Part shown: positions 8,114 through 18,998 of the stretch, in pieces
Layout of the letters: each line of letters starts with the position of its first letter
How positions within the stretch are numbered: position 1 is the stretch's first letter
Assembly: GCA_022826865.1 (NCBI GenBank)
Contig: JAJDUC010000079.1
Span: 1-64,000, forward strand
Length of the DNA stretch: 64,000 nucleotides
Origin: Anaerolineae bacterium
Lineage (GTDB): Bacteria; Chloroflexota; Anaerolineae; Aggregatilineales; Phototrophicaceae
Direction: 5' to 3'
Made by a program: the position numbers and the translations under genes
The notes under the pieces: generated by a model
Database searches by the model: none
The model's input: only the letters and a program-made list of their open reading frames with translations
What the model was told of the DNA's origin: nothing

Positions 8114-10588
8114 TTGGAACTCAAGGAATATCAGGTCAAAGCGCTGGAAGCGTTCGACGATTACTTTGAGGCTTTGACGCGCAACGAGCGGGAAGGTCAA
8201 GAGCAAGCAAAGCGCTATCAAGACGCGGGCTTGCCCATGCCGGAAAATACGCTCGACTTTCCCCGCCAAGCATGGAAAGAACTGGCTGAGGTCGGCAAGG
8301 TGGCTGACCGCAGATATGCCGAGCGCAGCGATGGATTGGGACGACCCATTCCGCACGTCTGCATCAAAGTGCCGACGGGCGGCGGCAAGACCCTGCTCGC
8401 GGCTGAGGCGCTGGGGCGGATTCAGCATCCGACGGGACTTGTGCTGTGGATCGTGCCCACGCGCGCCATCTACCGGCAAACGAAGGGCGCGCTCTGGAAT
8501 CGAGAGCATCCATACCGGCAGCGCCTGGAGCGAGCCAGTGGCGGTCGCGTCAAGATGCTGGAAAAGGACGTCCGCTTCCAGCCGGCCGACATCGCCAATT
8601 ACCTCTGCGTGATGCTCTTGATGTTTCCAGCTGCCAACCGTCAAAAGGGTAAAGAGTTTCTGCGCTTTTTCCGGGATTCAGGACGATACAACGCCTTCTT
8701 TCCCAATAGCGATCACGCTCTTTATGCTGCGGAACTGCTCAAGAAATTCCCGGATCTGGACGCGGAAGACGGTCCCGTCAAACAGAGCCTGTTTAATGTA
8801 ATCAAGATGCAGCGTCCCGTAATCATCTTGGACGAAGCGCATAAGGCATACGGGAAAAAGTTAGAGGGCGCGCAGGATTTCGCCAAGTCCATCAATCGCC
8901 TGAACCCGCGCCTCGTCATTGAGTTTTCCGCCACGCCCAACCCGCAAATCAGCAACCTGCTGGTGGATATCACAGGCGTGGAACTCAAAGCCGAAGAAAT
9001 GATCAAAATGCCGGTGCAGGTAGTCAGCCAGATGAAATCCGACTGGAAGGATACCTTGTCGGCCGCCGAGGCTGAATTGACCAAAATCAACAATGCCGCG
9101 CGGCGCCTGCATCAACAGGAAGACCGATACATCCGTCCCATCGCCGTGGTTCGCGTGGAACGAACCGGGCGCGATCAGCGAGACGGAACTCGTGTTCATG
9201 CGGAAGATGTGCGTGAATACCTGATACAGAACGAAGGCATCTCAACAGAAGCCATTCGCGTCAAATCCGCCGAAAATGATGAATTGGGGCGGGAGGACTT
9301 GCTGTCTGAAACAAGTGAAGTTCGCTGGATCATCACCAAAGCGGCGCTGATGGAAGGCTGGGATTGTCCCTTCGCCTACTTGCTAGTCCTTCTCGACAAT
9401 ACTCGTTCGCAAATCGCCCTGACGCAACTGGTGGGCCGCATCTTGCGCCAACCACATGCCCGGCTCACAGGCGTCGAAGCATTGGATCGCTCTTATGTCT
9501 ATTGCTGGAATCTTGATGTGCTCAAAGCGGTGGATCAAGTGAGACAGGGCTTGCAGGATGAAGGCCTTACCGGCTTGATGGATCAAGTCCAAAGCGCGGA
9601 TGGCGACGACCCCACTCAGCGCAAGATATCTATTCCGAGGCGAGAGGCATTTCGAGAATTTCCCGTCAGCATTCCGAAAGTTTTGCACCAACATCGGGGC
9701 GGCTGGCGCATACTGGATCACCTGCAAGACATTCTGGCGGAAGTGGACTGGAATGAAGTCCGCCTGCCGCCCATACAAATGTATACTCACGAACCGCCGT
9801 ACATGCATCGAGCGGAGGTTGATGTCGACGAAGAAAGTCCATTCTACTCCCCAAAAGAAGAGTTCGATGCCTATGACAAGACGCTGTCCGTTTCCTGGTT
9901 TACGCGGCGGCTTTCCGATATCGTGCCCAACCCCTGGCGGGCGGCTCAATTTGTTATGGAATTGTTCGACCAATTACGCGCTAGCGGACGCTCCGAATCT
10001 GAAATATATTTTAACCGCGCAGGATATGCTGCGCAGCTAAGGGCACACCTGAGCGCTGAATGCAATCGCCTGTGCAAATCGATATATGAACAGAAACTCA
10101 AAGAGGGAATCATTCGTTTTGATTTTTGCGCGGAGCCAAGTTTTAAATTGCCGCCTGCGTTCCCGTTGACAATTGGAGATAAGGACCATACTTTAGAGCG
10201 CGGCGGGATGCCGGTGCAGCTCAGTTTCTTCGACAAAGTTTTCGAGAAACAATTTGATTCGGAATTGGAAAAGGATTTTGCCTTTCACCTGGAAAAACAG
10301 CCGCTCAAATGGTGGCATCGAGTACGGCGGGAGTATTATGTGCTAGGATGGCGCAGTCAGAAAATATACCCTGATTTTGTCACCTTTGCCGACCGGCATT
10401 TTGGCATGTTTGAGACCAAAGGCAATCACCTAAAAAACGAAGATACGATTTATAAGCGCGAAGTATTCGAGCTATTAGAACAGCATTTCAATACCACCGA
10501 ACGCGGGGTTCGCATTGAAAAGCGCGAGAACCGAAAAGGACAATTCCAGATTGTGTATGACTCCAAATTCCCGTCTATAAAAAATTGA
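8114..10588 (+). CDS. res: Type III restriction enzyme Res subunit (helicase/endonuclease)
   Basis: Walker A VPTGGGKTLLA, ILDEAHKAYG, FSATPNPQ, LVGRILRQP; C-terminal YPDFVTFADRHFGMFETKG nuclease-like motif. TTG at 8114 (MELKEYQVKALEAFDDYF) preferred; ORF is open to 8087. Confidence 0.85.
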   Translation: MELKEYQVKALEAFDDYFEALTRNEREGQEQAKRYQDAGLPMPENTLDFPRQAWKELAEVGKVADRRYAERSDGLGRPIPHVCIKVPTGGGKTLLAAEALGRIQHPTGLVLWIVPTRAIYRQTKGALWNREHPYRQRLERASGGRVKMLEKDVRFQPADIANYLCVMLLMFPAANRQKGKEFLRFFRDSGRYNAFFPNSDHALYAAELLKKFPDLDAEDGPVKQSLFNVIKMQRPVIILDEAHKAYGKKLEGAQDFAKSINRLNPRLVIEFSATPNPQISNLLVDITGVELKAEEMIKMPVQVVSQMKSDWKDTLSAAEAELTKINNAARRLHQQEDRYIRPIAVVRVERTGRDQRDGTRVHAEDVREYLIQNEGISTEAIRVKSAENDELGREDLLSETSEVRWIITKAALMEGWDCPFAYLLVLLDNTRSQIALTQLVGRILRQPHARLTGVEALDRSYVYCWNLDVLKAVDQVRQGLQDEGLTGLMDQVQSADGDDPTQRKISIPRREAFREFPVSIPKVLHQHRGGWRILDHLQDILAEVDWNEVRLPPIQMYTHEPPYMHRAEVDVDEESPFYSPKEEFDAYDKTLSVSWFTRRLSDIVPNPWRAAQFVMELFDQLRASGRSESEIYFNRAGYAAQLRAHLSAECNRLCKSIYEQKLKEGIIRFDFCAEPSFKLPPAFPLTIGDKDHTLERGGMPVQLSFFDKVFEKQFDSELEKDFAFHLEKQPLKWWHRVRREYYVLGWRSQKIYPDFVTFADRHFGMFETKGNHLKNEDTIYKREVFELLEQHFNTTERGVRIEKRENRKGQFQIVYDSKFPSIKN

Positions 10589-10603
10589 GCACGACGAACG
10601 CTG

Positions 10604-10945
10604 ATGCAAAAACTGTTCACATACGGCACGCTCCAGGACCCGGCAACGCAGGAGAGACTGCTGGGCCGGACCTTGGGCGCGGGCAGCGCCGATACCTTGC
10701 GCGGCTATCGGCTGGCGCGCCTGACCGGTATTCACCAGGTCTTCTCCATTCTTCAGCCCCATCCCGGTTCGACCGTGGAAGGCATGTTATTCGAAGTGTC
10801 GCAGGAAGAGCTGGAGCGCCTGGACGACTACGAAGGCGACGCCTACCAGCGCGTCAGCGTCACGCTGGTGAGCAAGACGCGGGCCTGGGCTTATATCGAG
10901 AATCCCAAATCCAGCTTTCGCATCCATATTGAAGCGCCCGAATAA
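10604..10945 (+). CDS. Gamma-glutamylcyclotransferase (AIG2-like) family protein
   Basis: MQKLFTYGTLQDPATQERLLGR; ELERLDDYEGDAYQRV. Confidence 0.8.
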   Translation: MQKLFTYGTLQDPATQERLLGRTLGAGSADTLRGYRLARLTGIHQVFSILQPHPGSTVEGMLFEVSQEELERLDDYEGDAYQRVSVTLVSKTRAWAYIENPKSSFRIHIEAPE

Positions 10946-11006
10946 GTCCGGCCACGGACGGGCATTGCTTCGCTGATTGACATACAGGCTCGACGAAAGA
11001 AGGCAA

Positions 11007-12182
11007 ATGTCAACACTCGGCATCGGCGTCATCGGCATGGGCTGGATGGGCCAAGTGCATGCGCGCTCTTACAGCTTGGCGCGGCAGCGATTCCCGGATA
11101 GCGACGTCGCGGCGCGGCTGGTCATCTGCTCCGACAGCGTTGCCGCCCGCGCGGAAAGCGCGCGTGAGCTTCTCGGCTTCGAAAGCGCCACAACGCGCTG
11201 GCAAGATGTTGTCGCCCAGCCCGACGTGGATATTGTCAACATTGCCACCCCGAACAACCTGCACCTGGAGATCGTCGAGGCAGCCGCGGCCGCCGGCAAA
11301 CATATTTTCTGTGAGAAGCCGGTCGGGCGGAAGCCGGAGGAGACGGCGCAGATCGAGCGCCTCGCGCGGGAGGCGGGCGTTCTGAGCTTCGTCGGTTTCA
11401 ATTATCGCTGGGCGCCTCTGGCGCTGCATGCCAAGCAGTTGATCGACGCCGGCGACCTGGGCGAACTCACGCATTATCGCGGGCGCTTCTTCAGCATGTA
11501 TGGCAGCGACCCGCTGGGTTTGCTGTCCTGGCGCTTCGACCGCCGCATCGCGGGTTACGGCGCGCTGGGCGATATCATGGCCCACGTCAGCGATATGGCG
11601 CTTTACCTCTGCGGCGGCATTAGACGCCTGGTCAGCAATTCACATACCTTCATCCCGGAGCGTCCGCTGCCGATACCGGGCAAAGGCACGCATTACTCGC
11701 GGGGCGCGCCAGAGGATCCGCATGGCGCAGTCAGCAACGAAGATTATGTCGGCGCGCTGGTGGAATTCGCGAACGGAGCGCGCGGCACACTCGAAGCATC
11801 ACGCGCGATATTCGGTCCGAAGAACCAGATGGCCTTTGAAGTCAACGGGACCAAGGGCGCGCTCAGCTGGGATTTCGAGCGTATGAACGAGTTGCAGCTT
11901 TACCTGCCGGGCGAGGATGGCCGGCACGATGGATTCATGCGCGTAGTTGGCGGCGATCGCTATCCCTTCCACGGCAACTTCAATCCGGGAGAAGGCAGCG
12001 GCATCGGTTATGAAGATATGAAGGTCATCGAAGCTCATCAGTTCCTCAAGGCGGTGGCGGCCGGGCGGCAAGCGAAACCCGGCTTGGCGGAGGCGCTGGC
12101 GGCAGCTGATGCGCACGCGGCCATGATCCGCTCCTGGGAAAGCGGCGGCTGGGAAGAGGTGAACAGCCTGCGCATCCCTTAA
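11007..12182 (+). CDS. Gfo/Idh/MocA family oxidoreductase
   Basis: GIGVIGMGWMGQVHARSY; ATPNNLHLEIVEAAAAAGKHIFCEKPVG. Confidence 0.88.
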   Translation: MSTLGIGVIGMGWMGQVHARSYSLARQRFPDSDVAARLVICSDSVAARAESARELLGFESATTRWQDVVAQPDVDIVNIATPNNLHLEIVEAAAAAGKHIFCEKPVGRKPEETAQIERLAREAGVLSFVGFNYRWAPLALHAKQLIDAGDLGELTHYRGRFFSMYGSDPLGLLSWRFDRRIAGYGALGDIMAHVSDMALYLCGGIRRLVSNSHTFIPERPLPIPGKGTHYSRGAPEDPHGAVSNEDYVGALVEFANGARGTLEASRAIFGPKNQMAFEVNGTKGALSWDFERMNELQLYLPGEDGRHDGFMRVVGGDRYPFHGNFNPGEGSGIGYEDMKVIEAHQFLKAVAAGRQAKPGLAEALAAADAHAAMIRSWESGGWEEVNSLRIP

Positions 12183-12245
12183 GGCGCGCTTCCGCTTTGT
12201 ATGGCACAATCAGCACGGTAGAGAATCGCATAAACGGAATCGACC

Positions 12246-13559
12246 ATGCCGCAACTCGCGCTGCGTGGCGCCCTTTACACGCTTATAGATGACCCCTTCT
12301 TGCATCCGGCGGAGGATTGCGCCCGGTACGAAGAGGATGGCCTCATCCTGATCCAAGACGGTCGGATCAGCGCAGTCGGCCCTTTCAATCGGCTGCGCTC
12401 GCGACTGTCCGCTGAGGTCCCGCTGCGTCATTATCCCAACGCAATCTTGCTGCCCGGCTTCGTCGATGCGCATATCCATTATCCCCAGGTGGAGATCATC
12501 GGCTCATACGGCACGCAGCTGCTGGAATGGCTGAACAAATACACCTTTCCGACCGAAGCCAAATTTAATGATCCCGAGCACTCGGCGCGTATCGCGGAAT
12601 TTTTCATATCCGAATTGCAGCGCAACGGCACTACTGCGGCATCGGTGTTCTGCACATCGGCGCCCGCTTCGGTCGATGCGATATTTGAGGCGGCCCGGCA
12701 AGATAACATGCTCATTCTGGCCGGCAAAATGATGATGGACAGCCATGCGCCGAAGAATATCCTCGACAGCGCGCAATCCAGTTACGATGACTCAAAGGCG
12801 CTGATCGAACGCTGGCACGGGCGCGGCCGTTGCCTCTACACTGTGACGCCGCGCTTTGCCTTAACCAGCAGCCCGGGCCAACTGAAATTGGCCGGCGCCT
12901 TGCTGCGCGAATACGGCGATGTCAGATTGCAATCACACATTTCCGAGAATCGGGACGAGCTCGCCCGCGCGGCCGATCTTTACCCGGATCGGGCGAATTA
13001 CACGGACATCTACGACCATTTCGGCCTGCTGGATGAGCGGGCGATATACGGGCATGGCATCCATCTCTCCGAGGGCGAATTGCAGCGCTTCCACGATACC
13101 GGCGCGAAGATCGCTCACTGCCCGACATCAAACTTCTTTATCGGCAGCGGCCTCTTTGACATTGAAAAGACCAGGTCGGCCGCCCGACCGGTCACCGTTG
13201 GCCTGGGCACTGATGTGGGCGGCGGCACGAGCTTCTCGATGCTGCAGACGATGAGCGAAGCCTACAAAATGGCGCAACTCCGCGGCATCTCGCTAACGGC
13301 GGCCCAGTGCTTTTACCTGGCGACCCTGGGCAGCGCTGAATCGCTTGGCATTGAGGACCGGGTTGGCAGCCTGCGGGCCGGATACGCGGCCGATATTGTT
13401 GCATTGGATCCGCGGGCGACGCCTCTGCTGGAATTGCGATCGGAAGTAGCCGAATCGCTGGATGAACTGCTGTTCGCCCTGATGATATGCGCGGACGACC
13501 GGGCGGTCGAAGCGACATACGTCGCCGGAGAGCCGGTCTACCTGCGCGCGCAAGGATAG
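12246..13559 (+). CDS. guaD: Guanine deaminase / amidohydrolase
   Basis: LLPGFVDAHIHYPQ; HISENRDEL; HCPTSNFFIGSGLFD; VGLGTDVGGGTSFS. Confidence 0.82.
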   Translation: MPQLALRGALYTLIDDPFLHPAEDCARYEEDGLILIQDGRISAVGPFNRLRSRLSAEVPLRHYPNAILLPGFVDAHIHYPQVEIIGSYGTQLLEWLNKYTFPTEAKFNDPEHSARIAEFFISELQRNGTTAASVFCTSAPASVDAIFEAARQDNMLILAGKMMMDSHAPKNILDSAQSSYDDSKALIERWHGRGRCLYTVTPRFALTSSPGQLKLAGALLREYGDVRLQSHISENRDELARAADLYPDRANYTDIYDHFGLLDERAIYGHGIHLSEGELQRFHDTGAKIAHCPTSNFFIGSGLFDIEKTRSAARPVTVGLGTDVGGGTSFSMLQTMSEAYKMAQLRGISLTAAQCFYLATLGSAESLGIEDRVGSLRAGYAADIVALDPRATPLLELRSEVAESLDELLFALMICADDRAVEATYVAGEPVYLRAQG

Positions 13560-13566
13560 GCCAAAT

Positions 13567-15513
13567 CTAACGCAGGGCGATCTCCGCGAGCGCGACATAA
13601 CTTTCACCTTCCGTCAGCAGGCGCGCGGCCGGATCGTCGATGTCATAAAGTCCGGCGATCAAGCGATAGGCGCCGGCCGGCAGATCGGCCGGTATCAGAA
13701 GACCATGATTATCGACAATGACATCGCCCGGCTGCCAGGCTGTCGCCGGCGCTGAGCCGCCGACCGGTTCACTGTCGCGCTGCGCGACCAGGGCGCCCGC
13801 GCCATTGAGAAGCTGCAAGAACACTTTGTATCTTTGGTCCGGGCGGCGGTCCGCCGTCCAGCGCAATTGAATTTGCAGCAGGTCGCCCGCCGCGACCGAA
13901 TCAGCGCTCAGCGCAAAAGACCGCAGCCTGATATCGGCGCCAAAACGCCGGTCGATCTGAACGGGATCGCCCAGGTCAGCAGGGCGGGCGTATTGCAAAT
14001 AACGAAAATCGTCGAACCAAGCCTCGCTGATTTCAAAGGCGTACCGGTTCAGGGTCGTCTCAAGGACGCGCTTCGGGTCTTGTTCCGCTTCGCCGTACAA
14101 AATGACGTGCAAGCGTTCGCGCGCGGCGACGATTTCAAGCGTTTCGTCCCGAGTCTGTTGCGCGTCCGCCGAGTTTGGCAAGCCGTAGACCGGGGCGCCG
14201 GCCGTATAGTAGTAGCGCAGCAATTCTTCCAAGCCGGTGCCGCTGACAATCAGCGCATCCTCCGCGCCAAGCTCCGCCTCTATTATTCGAACCAGGGCGC
14301 GCATATCGTCCCGCTGAAATTCGGGCGCATGGTACAGGCGCGGCAGACTGCTGGCTTGGGCCAGGAATATGGCGCCGACGCTGATGCCGGCCGCCAGCTT
14401 CGGCAAGATGCCGAGCGCGGCGCCGGTCCGGCGCAAGCGCCACGAAGCCAGGATCCAGACGCCCCGCCCCATCCAGAGGGCCAAGCCCAACTGCGCCGGC
14501 AATAGAAAGCGAAGGTAACGGTCCGTCAGTTCGAGATAAAGGTAGCCCGCGAGCGAGACGAGAACCCAGGCCAAGGGAAGCAGCGCGTCCCAGCGCCACT
14601 TTTGGCCACCGGGCGCGGGCAGCAAACCGAAGAGCAGAATGATACAGATGCCATAAATCCAGATGTCCGAGGCTGTATCGTATGTATTGCCGACGGCTAA
14701 GTGCCCCAGGATCATACCCAAGGCTTGATGCGGCGCGGCCGCCGCCGAAAGGTTTGGCTGCGCGAAGACTCGCTCCAGCGAAATCGGCAGCCAGGGCGCG
14801 AAAAGCAACAGCGTCGTCAAATTGGGAACGAGGGCCCAAGTCGCGATGCGCCGCAGGCTCCCGAAAGCCAGCGACATTGGCCTTTCCTTCAGCAAAGAAG
14901 ACAAAACGACGAGCGCCAGGACGCTTAATTGCGACAAGATGACCAGGGCATAGGCGACATGGGTATACATGCCCAGGGCATTGATTAGACCCAGCCCAAT
15001 CATGTTCCGTCCGGATTGCGAGCGCAAACAGCCGGCGAAGAGCCACATGCTCGCGCCGGCGGTCGCCGCCAACATGGCATACATGCGCGCCTCTTGCGCG
15101 TAATAGATGCTGAAGCTGTTGAGAGCGACCAGAGCGGCCGCGGCCAAACCGACGCCGGGATGGAGCAAACGCTTGCCCAAGGCGTATGCCCAGGCGACGC
15201 TGATGACACTGAACAGCGCAGACATAGCGCGTAAAGCAAATTCGGATGTTCCTGTCAAGTTCTGCCAAAGACCGTGCAGCGCGAAGTATGCCGGCACATG
15301 GACATCGCTATGGAGGCGCGGGATCACCTCCAGAGGGCTGCGCAGAGAATGGGCATAGGAGACGCCCTCGTCGTACCAGAGCGATTGCTCGTCGAGGCGG
15401 TGGAAGCGAAAGGCTGCTGCCAGCAGAATGAGGGCCAGAGCCAGCGCCAAGGGCAGATAAGACCAGCGAAGGCGCCTCTCCCCGGCCATGACGACGCCAG
15501 AGCTCTCGCTCAT
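13567..15513 (-). CDS. Polytopic membrane glycosyltransferase (GT39/ArnT-like)
   Basis: Multiple TM segments; RFHRLDEQSLWYDEGVSYA N-terminal motif. Confidence 0.75.
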   Translation of the reverse strand: MSESSGVVMAGERRLRWSYLPLALALALILLAAAFRFHRLDEQSLWYDEGVSYAHSLRSPLEVIPRLHSDVHVPAYFALHGLWQNLTGTSEFALRAMSALFSVISVAWAYALGKRLLHPGVGLAAAALVALNSFSIYYAQEARMYAMLAATAGASMWLFAGCLRSQSGRNMIGLGLINALGMYTHVAYALVILSQLSVLALVVLSSLLKERPMSLAFGSLRRIATWALVPNLTTLLLFAPWLPISLERVFAQPNLSAAAAPHQALGMILGHLAVGNTYDTASDIWIYGICIILLFGLLPAPGGQKWRWDALLPLAWVLVSLAGYLYLELTDRYLRFLLPAQLGLALWMGRGVWILASWRLRRTGAALGILPKLAAGISVGAIFLAQASSLPRLYHAPEFQRDDMRALVRIIEAELGAEDALIVSGTGLEELLRYYYTAGAPVYGLPNSADAQQTRDETLEIVAARERLHVILYGEAEQDPKRVLETTLNRYAFEISEAWFDDFRYLQYARPADLGDPVQIDRRFGADIRLRSFALSADSVAAGDLLQIQLRWTADRRPDQRYKVFLQLLNGAGALVAQRDSEPVGGSAPATAWQPGDVIVDNHGLLIPADLPAGAYRLIAGLYDIDDPAARLLTEGESYVALAEIALR

Positions 15514-17237
15514 CGCCGGCGGGCGCTGAGCGCCATGCCAACTGTTGCGACCAGGGCGACGACTAGCGCGAAACCCAGAGCGATCCAAGACAGCAGACGT
15601 CCCGTACTCCGGTCGTATACAACGATTTCATCGACGACCAGCGCTTCTGAACCGAAGGCGACATGCTGCGATCGCGCCAGCCCGGAAGACAGTCCGATAT
15701 GCGTCATGCGCCAAGCGGACCGGCCTTCGCCCTCCGGCCGCCAGCGGATATCCAGGGCCGTGCCCTGCGCGCTGAATTCCAGGCCGCTGTCCAAGCGGAG
15801 GGCGCGACCAAAGCGAGCGGAGGCGTCGGCAACAAGTTCGCCGTCGGCGTCAATCTGCCAAGTCTCCGCTTGGTGAACGCCGCGATAGAGTATCGGCGTC
15901 TGCGCAGTAATGTAGTCCTTGACCGCATGATAGACGGGCAGAGGCGTGAAGGTCGGCTTTTCCGGCTGGTAGTCGGGCTCGACCATTCGAAAATAATAGA
16001 ATGCCTGGTCAGCTTCGAAGGGGTCTTTGCGCGTGAAGAACCAGTACATGACATTGCCGACCCAAGTCCATTCCTCTTGTACGCGATCGTATAGCTGCGG
16101 CATATAGCGCGCCGCCTGCTCTTGCGTGACATTGCCGTAGTTGCTGTAGAGCGCAATCCGCTCGGGCGGCAGGGCGGCGTCCAGCGTTGCGTTCCAGGCG
16201 GCTTCGCTCAACCAGATCGGCTTATGCGCGTCGCCGTTTCGCACCATAATATCGCGATAGTAACTGTGCCGCGCCACATTGACGCTGGTCGCGCGCATGC
16301 GCCGGTCGGTCGGTCCGCTGAACAGCCCGTATCCCTGGGCCGAAAGCACATCAAAGCATTCGCCGCCGCCGCTGTCATAAAATGCCTGGAGAAATACCAG
16401 ATCGCTCAGGTCGCGCGCGCCATCCAGGGCGATGGTTGGGGCGATGGCGCCGCTGATGACAACAATCTCCGGATCGACTGTCTTTAGCGCCGCATGGGCG
16501 CGGCAAATCAAATCGGCATAACCGGCCGGATCAATCGGCTGATTGCCCCACTCTGGATAGATATTCGGTTCATTCCAGATCTGATAATGGCGAATGCGGC
16601 CGCGATAGCGTTCCGCCACGGCGACGGCATAGTTGACAAAATCATTCAGGTCGTCGGGCGGCGCATGGGCGCCGGCTTCCGGATCGGCGCGCGACCAGGC
16701 GGGCGGATTGCTCAAGCGCGCCATCAGCCGCAAGCCGTATGCTTCTACCATGTCGACAATCCGGTCATATTTTGCCCAGGCGTCGACCGTGTCTTTCCGG
16801 CCATCGCCATCGCGATCCTGGCGCGAATCGGTGAATTGCCCGCGTCCATCCACCTCGAGGTCTTCCCAGGGGAATTCCTGCCGCAACCAGACGAAACCGG
16901 CGTCGCGGATCATGCCCAGCATCGCCTCAATTTTTTCCGGCTCAACCTCCTGCTCCAAAAATGTATTGATGCCGTAGGGGATCTGCGCCTTGTTATCAAT
17001 GGGCGCATGGGCATCGGTCGCCAAGGGATGGCGTATAAGATTGCCGGCCAGCTCGACCATGCCTCTGATCTGCCCGAGCGCCTCTTCCTCTCCGGTTTGG
17101 GACCAAAAAAAGCGCCAAAGGAGGCCCTGCCCGCGCAGATCAAAGCCGAGCGCCAACAGTAGAAGGAAGACGGCTAAAATGGCCAGCGCAAGGCGCCGAA
17201 GCCCCGAACCTGGCCTGTGGAGCGACGCGTTAGACAT
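15510..17237 (-). CDS. Cellulase/GH-like TIM-barrel protein with N-terminal TM
   Basis: RHYQIWNEPNIYPEWG; IWLSEAAWNA; 4-nt overlap with the downstream membrane protein. Confidence 0.7.
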   Translation of the reverse strand: MSNASLHRPGSGLRRLALAILAVFLLLLALGFDLRGQGLLWRFFWSQTGEEEALGQIRGMVELAGNLIRHPLATDAHAPIDNKAQIPYGINTFLEQEVEPEKIEAMLGMIRDAGFVWLRQEFPWEDLEVDGRGQFTDSRQDRDGDGRKDTVDAWAKYDRIVDMVEAYGLRLMARLSNPPAWSRADPEAGAHAPPDDLNDFVNYAVAVAERYRGRIRHYQIWNEPNIYPEWGNQPIDPAGYADLICRAHAALKTVDPEIVVISGAIAPTIALDGARDLSDLVFLQAFYDSGGGECFDVLSAQGYGLFSGPTDRRMRATSVNVARHSYYRDIMVRNGDAHKPIWLSEAAWNATLDAALPPERIALYSNYGNVTQEQAARYMPQLYDRVQEEWTWVGNVMYWFFTRKDPFEADQAFYYFRMVEPDYQPEKPTFTPLPVYHAVKDYITAQTPILYRGVHQAETWQIDADGELVADASARFGRALRLDSGLEFSAQGTALDIRWRPEGEGRSAWRMTHIGLSSGLARSQHVAFGSEALVVDEIVVYDRSTGRLLSWIALGFALVVALVATVGMALSARRR

Positions 17238-17379
17238 GCGGCGCATTATAGCTTTTGCGCCGACGATTGGAATAGCGCCAGCGCGATCGCCGACCGTCCT
17301 GAGCAAGCTGGGCGGCGTCTCTTCTTTGATTTGCGCCCGGGAATATGTTTAACTTGTCAAAACTGCAGCGGGCTTCCGC

Positions 17380-18849
17380 ATGATTCTTCGTCTTTACATT
17401 CTTCCTCTGGTTTTCCTCCTGGCGTCGCTCGCTTCCAGCGCGCAAGGCGCCGTCGAACGCGCCGACTGCATTTCTGAACCCGACGGCTTCGTATCCCGCT
17501 GCGGTTATGTCGCGCTGCCGCAGGATTATCAGGATCCGCGCGGCGGCCGGGTCCAGATATATTACACCTTGGTCCACAGTCAAAGCGCGGAGCCACAGCC
17601 CGACCCGCTGGTCTACCTGGTCGGCGGGCCCGGCAGCAGCGGCTCCCGGTTGCTGCCGATTTCTTTCGGCGCCTATTTGAACGCTTTCGCCGGCGAGCGC
17701 GACATTATTGTCATTGACCAGCGGGGAACCGGGCTTTCCAATCCGCCCTTGTATTGCCGGGAAGCGGTCTACCGTTTTGATGAGATCTTGGAAAGCCGAC
17801 ATGCCGAACATGCCGAGCTGGTCCTCGATATATTGACCGACTGCCATCGGCGCCTGGCGAGCAGCGGCGTCAAGTTCGATGCTTACCATAGCGATAATAA
17901 CGCCCGCGATATCGTGAATGTGCTGCGGGCGCTGGGATACGAACGCTGGAATCTGGTTGGCGTCTCTTATGGCTCGCGCCTGGCGCTGGTGATGATGCGC
18001 GATTTTCCACAATTCCTCCGCAGCGTGATCCTGGACTCGGTCTATCCGCCGCAAGCCGATATCTACCTTGATGTCTATCACAACGGCGAACGCGCGCTCA
18101 AACTGCTCTTTGAGGCTTGCGCCGCGTCGGAAGGCTGCGGCGGGCGTTACCCCCACTTGGAGGCGGTCTTCTACAACTTGTATCACCGCCTGAATAAAAC
18201 GCCGATGTCGGTCGTTTATTCGCCGCCCGATTACAGAACGCTCGACATGGAGATCAGCGGATACCGTCTTTATGACTGGGTCTTCAGCTGGCTCTATGAA
18301 GTCGATTCAATCGCGCAGATCCCTAAGATGATATACGACCTGCATCAGGGACGGCCGGATTACGCGGCGCGATACGGCGCCGCCTATGAAATGACCATGA
18401 CGACGCTCAGCCTGGGCATGCACTACAGCGTACAGTGCCAGGAAGAATACGGATCAGGCGTATTCCGCGATTATGCCGGCATGCTGGCCGACCACCCGCA
18501 CTTGAGCGGATTCTTGCGCTATCCGGTCGAGGGGACCGCCACGCTGCCGCGGCTCTGCGGCCTGTGGGGCGCGAAGGCGCGCCCGGATCATGTGAATGAT
18601 CCGGTTGCCAGCGATGTGCCCGCTCTGCTGCTCTCGGGCGACTACGATCCGATCACGCCGCCGGCATACGCCCAGGCGACATACGAGACCTTGACGCGCG
18701 CCTACAATTATACCTTTCCCCATGTCGGCCACGGCGTGCTGCGCTCCGATGATTGCGCGGTGCGCATCGCGGTCGATTTCATCAATGATCCGCTCATGGA
18801 TCCCGACAGCAGCTGCATCGCCGAAACGCGGGCGATTGAGTTTGAGTGA
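17380..18849 (+). CDS. Secreted alpha/beta hydrolase, TAP-like C-terminus (proline iminopeptidase-like)
   Basis: PLVYLVGGPGSSG; DIIVIDQRGTGLSNPP; LVGVSYGSRLAL; LLLSGDYDPITPP. Confidence 0.83.
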   Translation: MILRLYILPLVFLLASLASSAQGAVERADCISEPDGFVSRCGYVALPQDYQDPRGGRVQIYYTLVHSQSAEPQPDPLVYLVGGPGSSGSRLLPISFGAYLNAFAGERDIIVIDQRGTGLSNPPLYCREAVYRFDEILESRHAEHAELVLDILTDCHRRLASSGVKFDAYHSDNNARDIVNVLRALGYERWNLVGVSYGSRLALVMMRDFPQFLRSVILDSVYPPQADIYLDVYHNGERALKLLFEACAASEGCGGRYPHLEAVFYNLYHRLNKTPMSVVYSPPDYRTLDMEISGYRLYDWVFSWLYEVDSIAQIPKMIYDLHQGRPDYAARYGAAYEMTMTTLSLGMHYSVQCQEEYGSGVFRDYAGMLADHPHLSGFLRYPVEGTATLPRLCGLWGAKARPDHVNDPVASDVPALLLSGDYDPITPPAYAQATYETLTRAYNYTFPHVGHGVLRSDDCAVRIAVDFINDPLMDPDSSCIAETRAIEFE

Positions 18850-18998
18850 TTTCGCTTTCGGCGCCCGAGCCCGGCGCAGGATGCGACGCGGAGACATGCG
18901 GCGGAATGCAGCGCATTCGTCGGCTCGCTGAGGCTGTACCGTCCCGCCTTTCATGCTAAAGTCGGTCAAAGTCACTGAATCAGTCAGGGCAGAGCGAG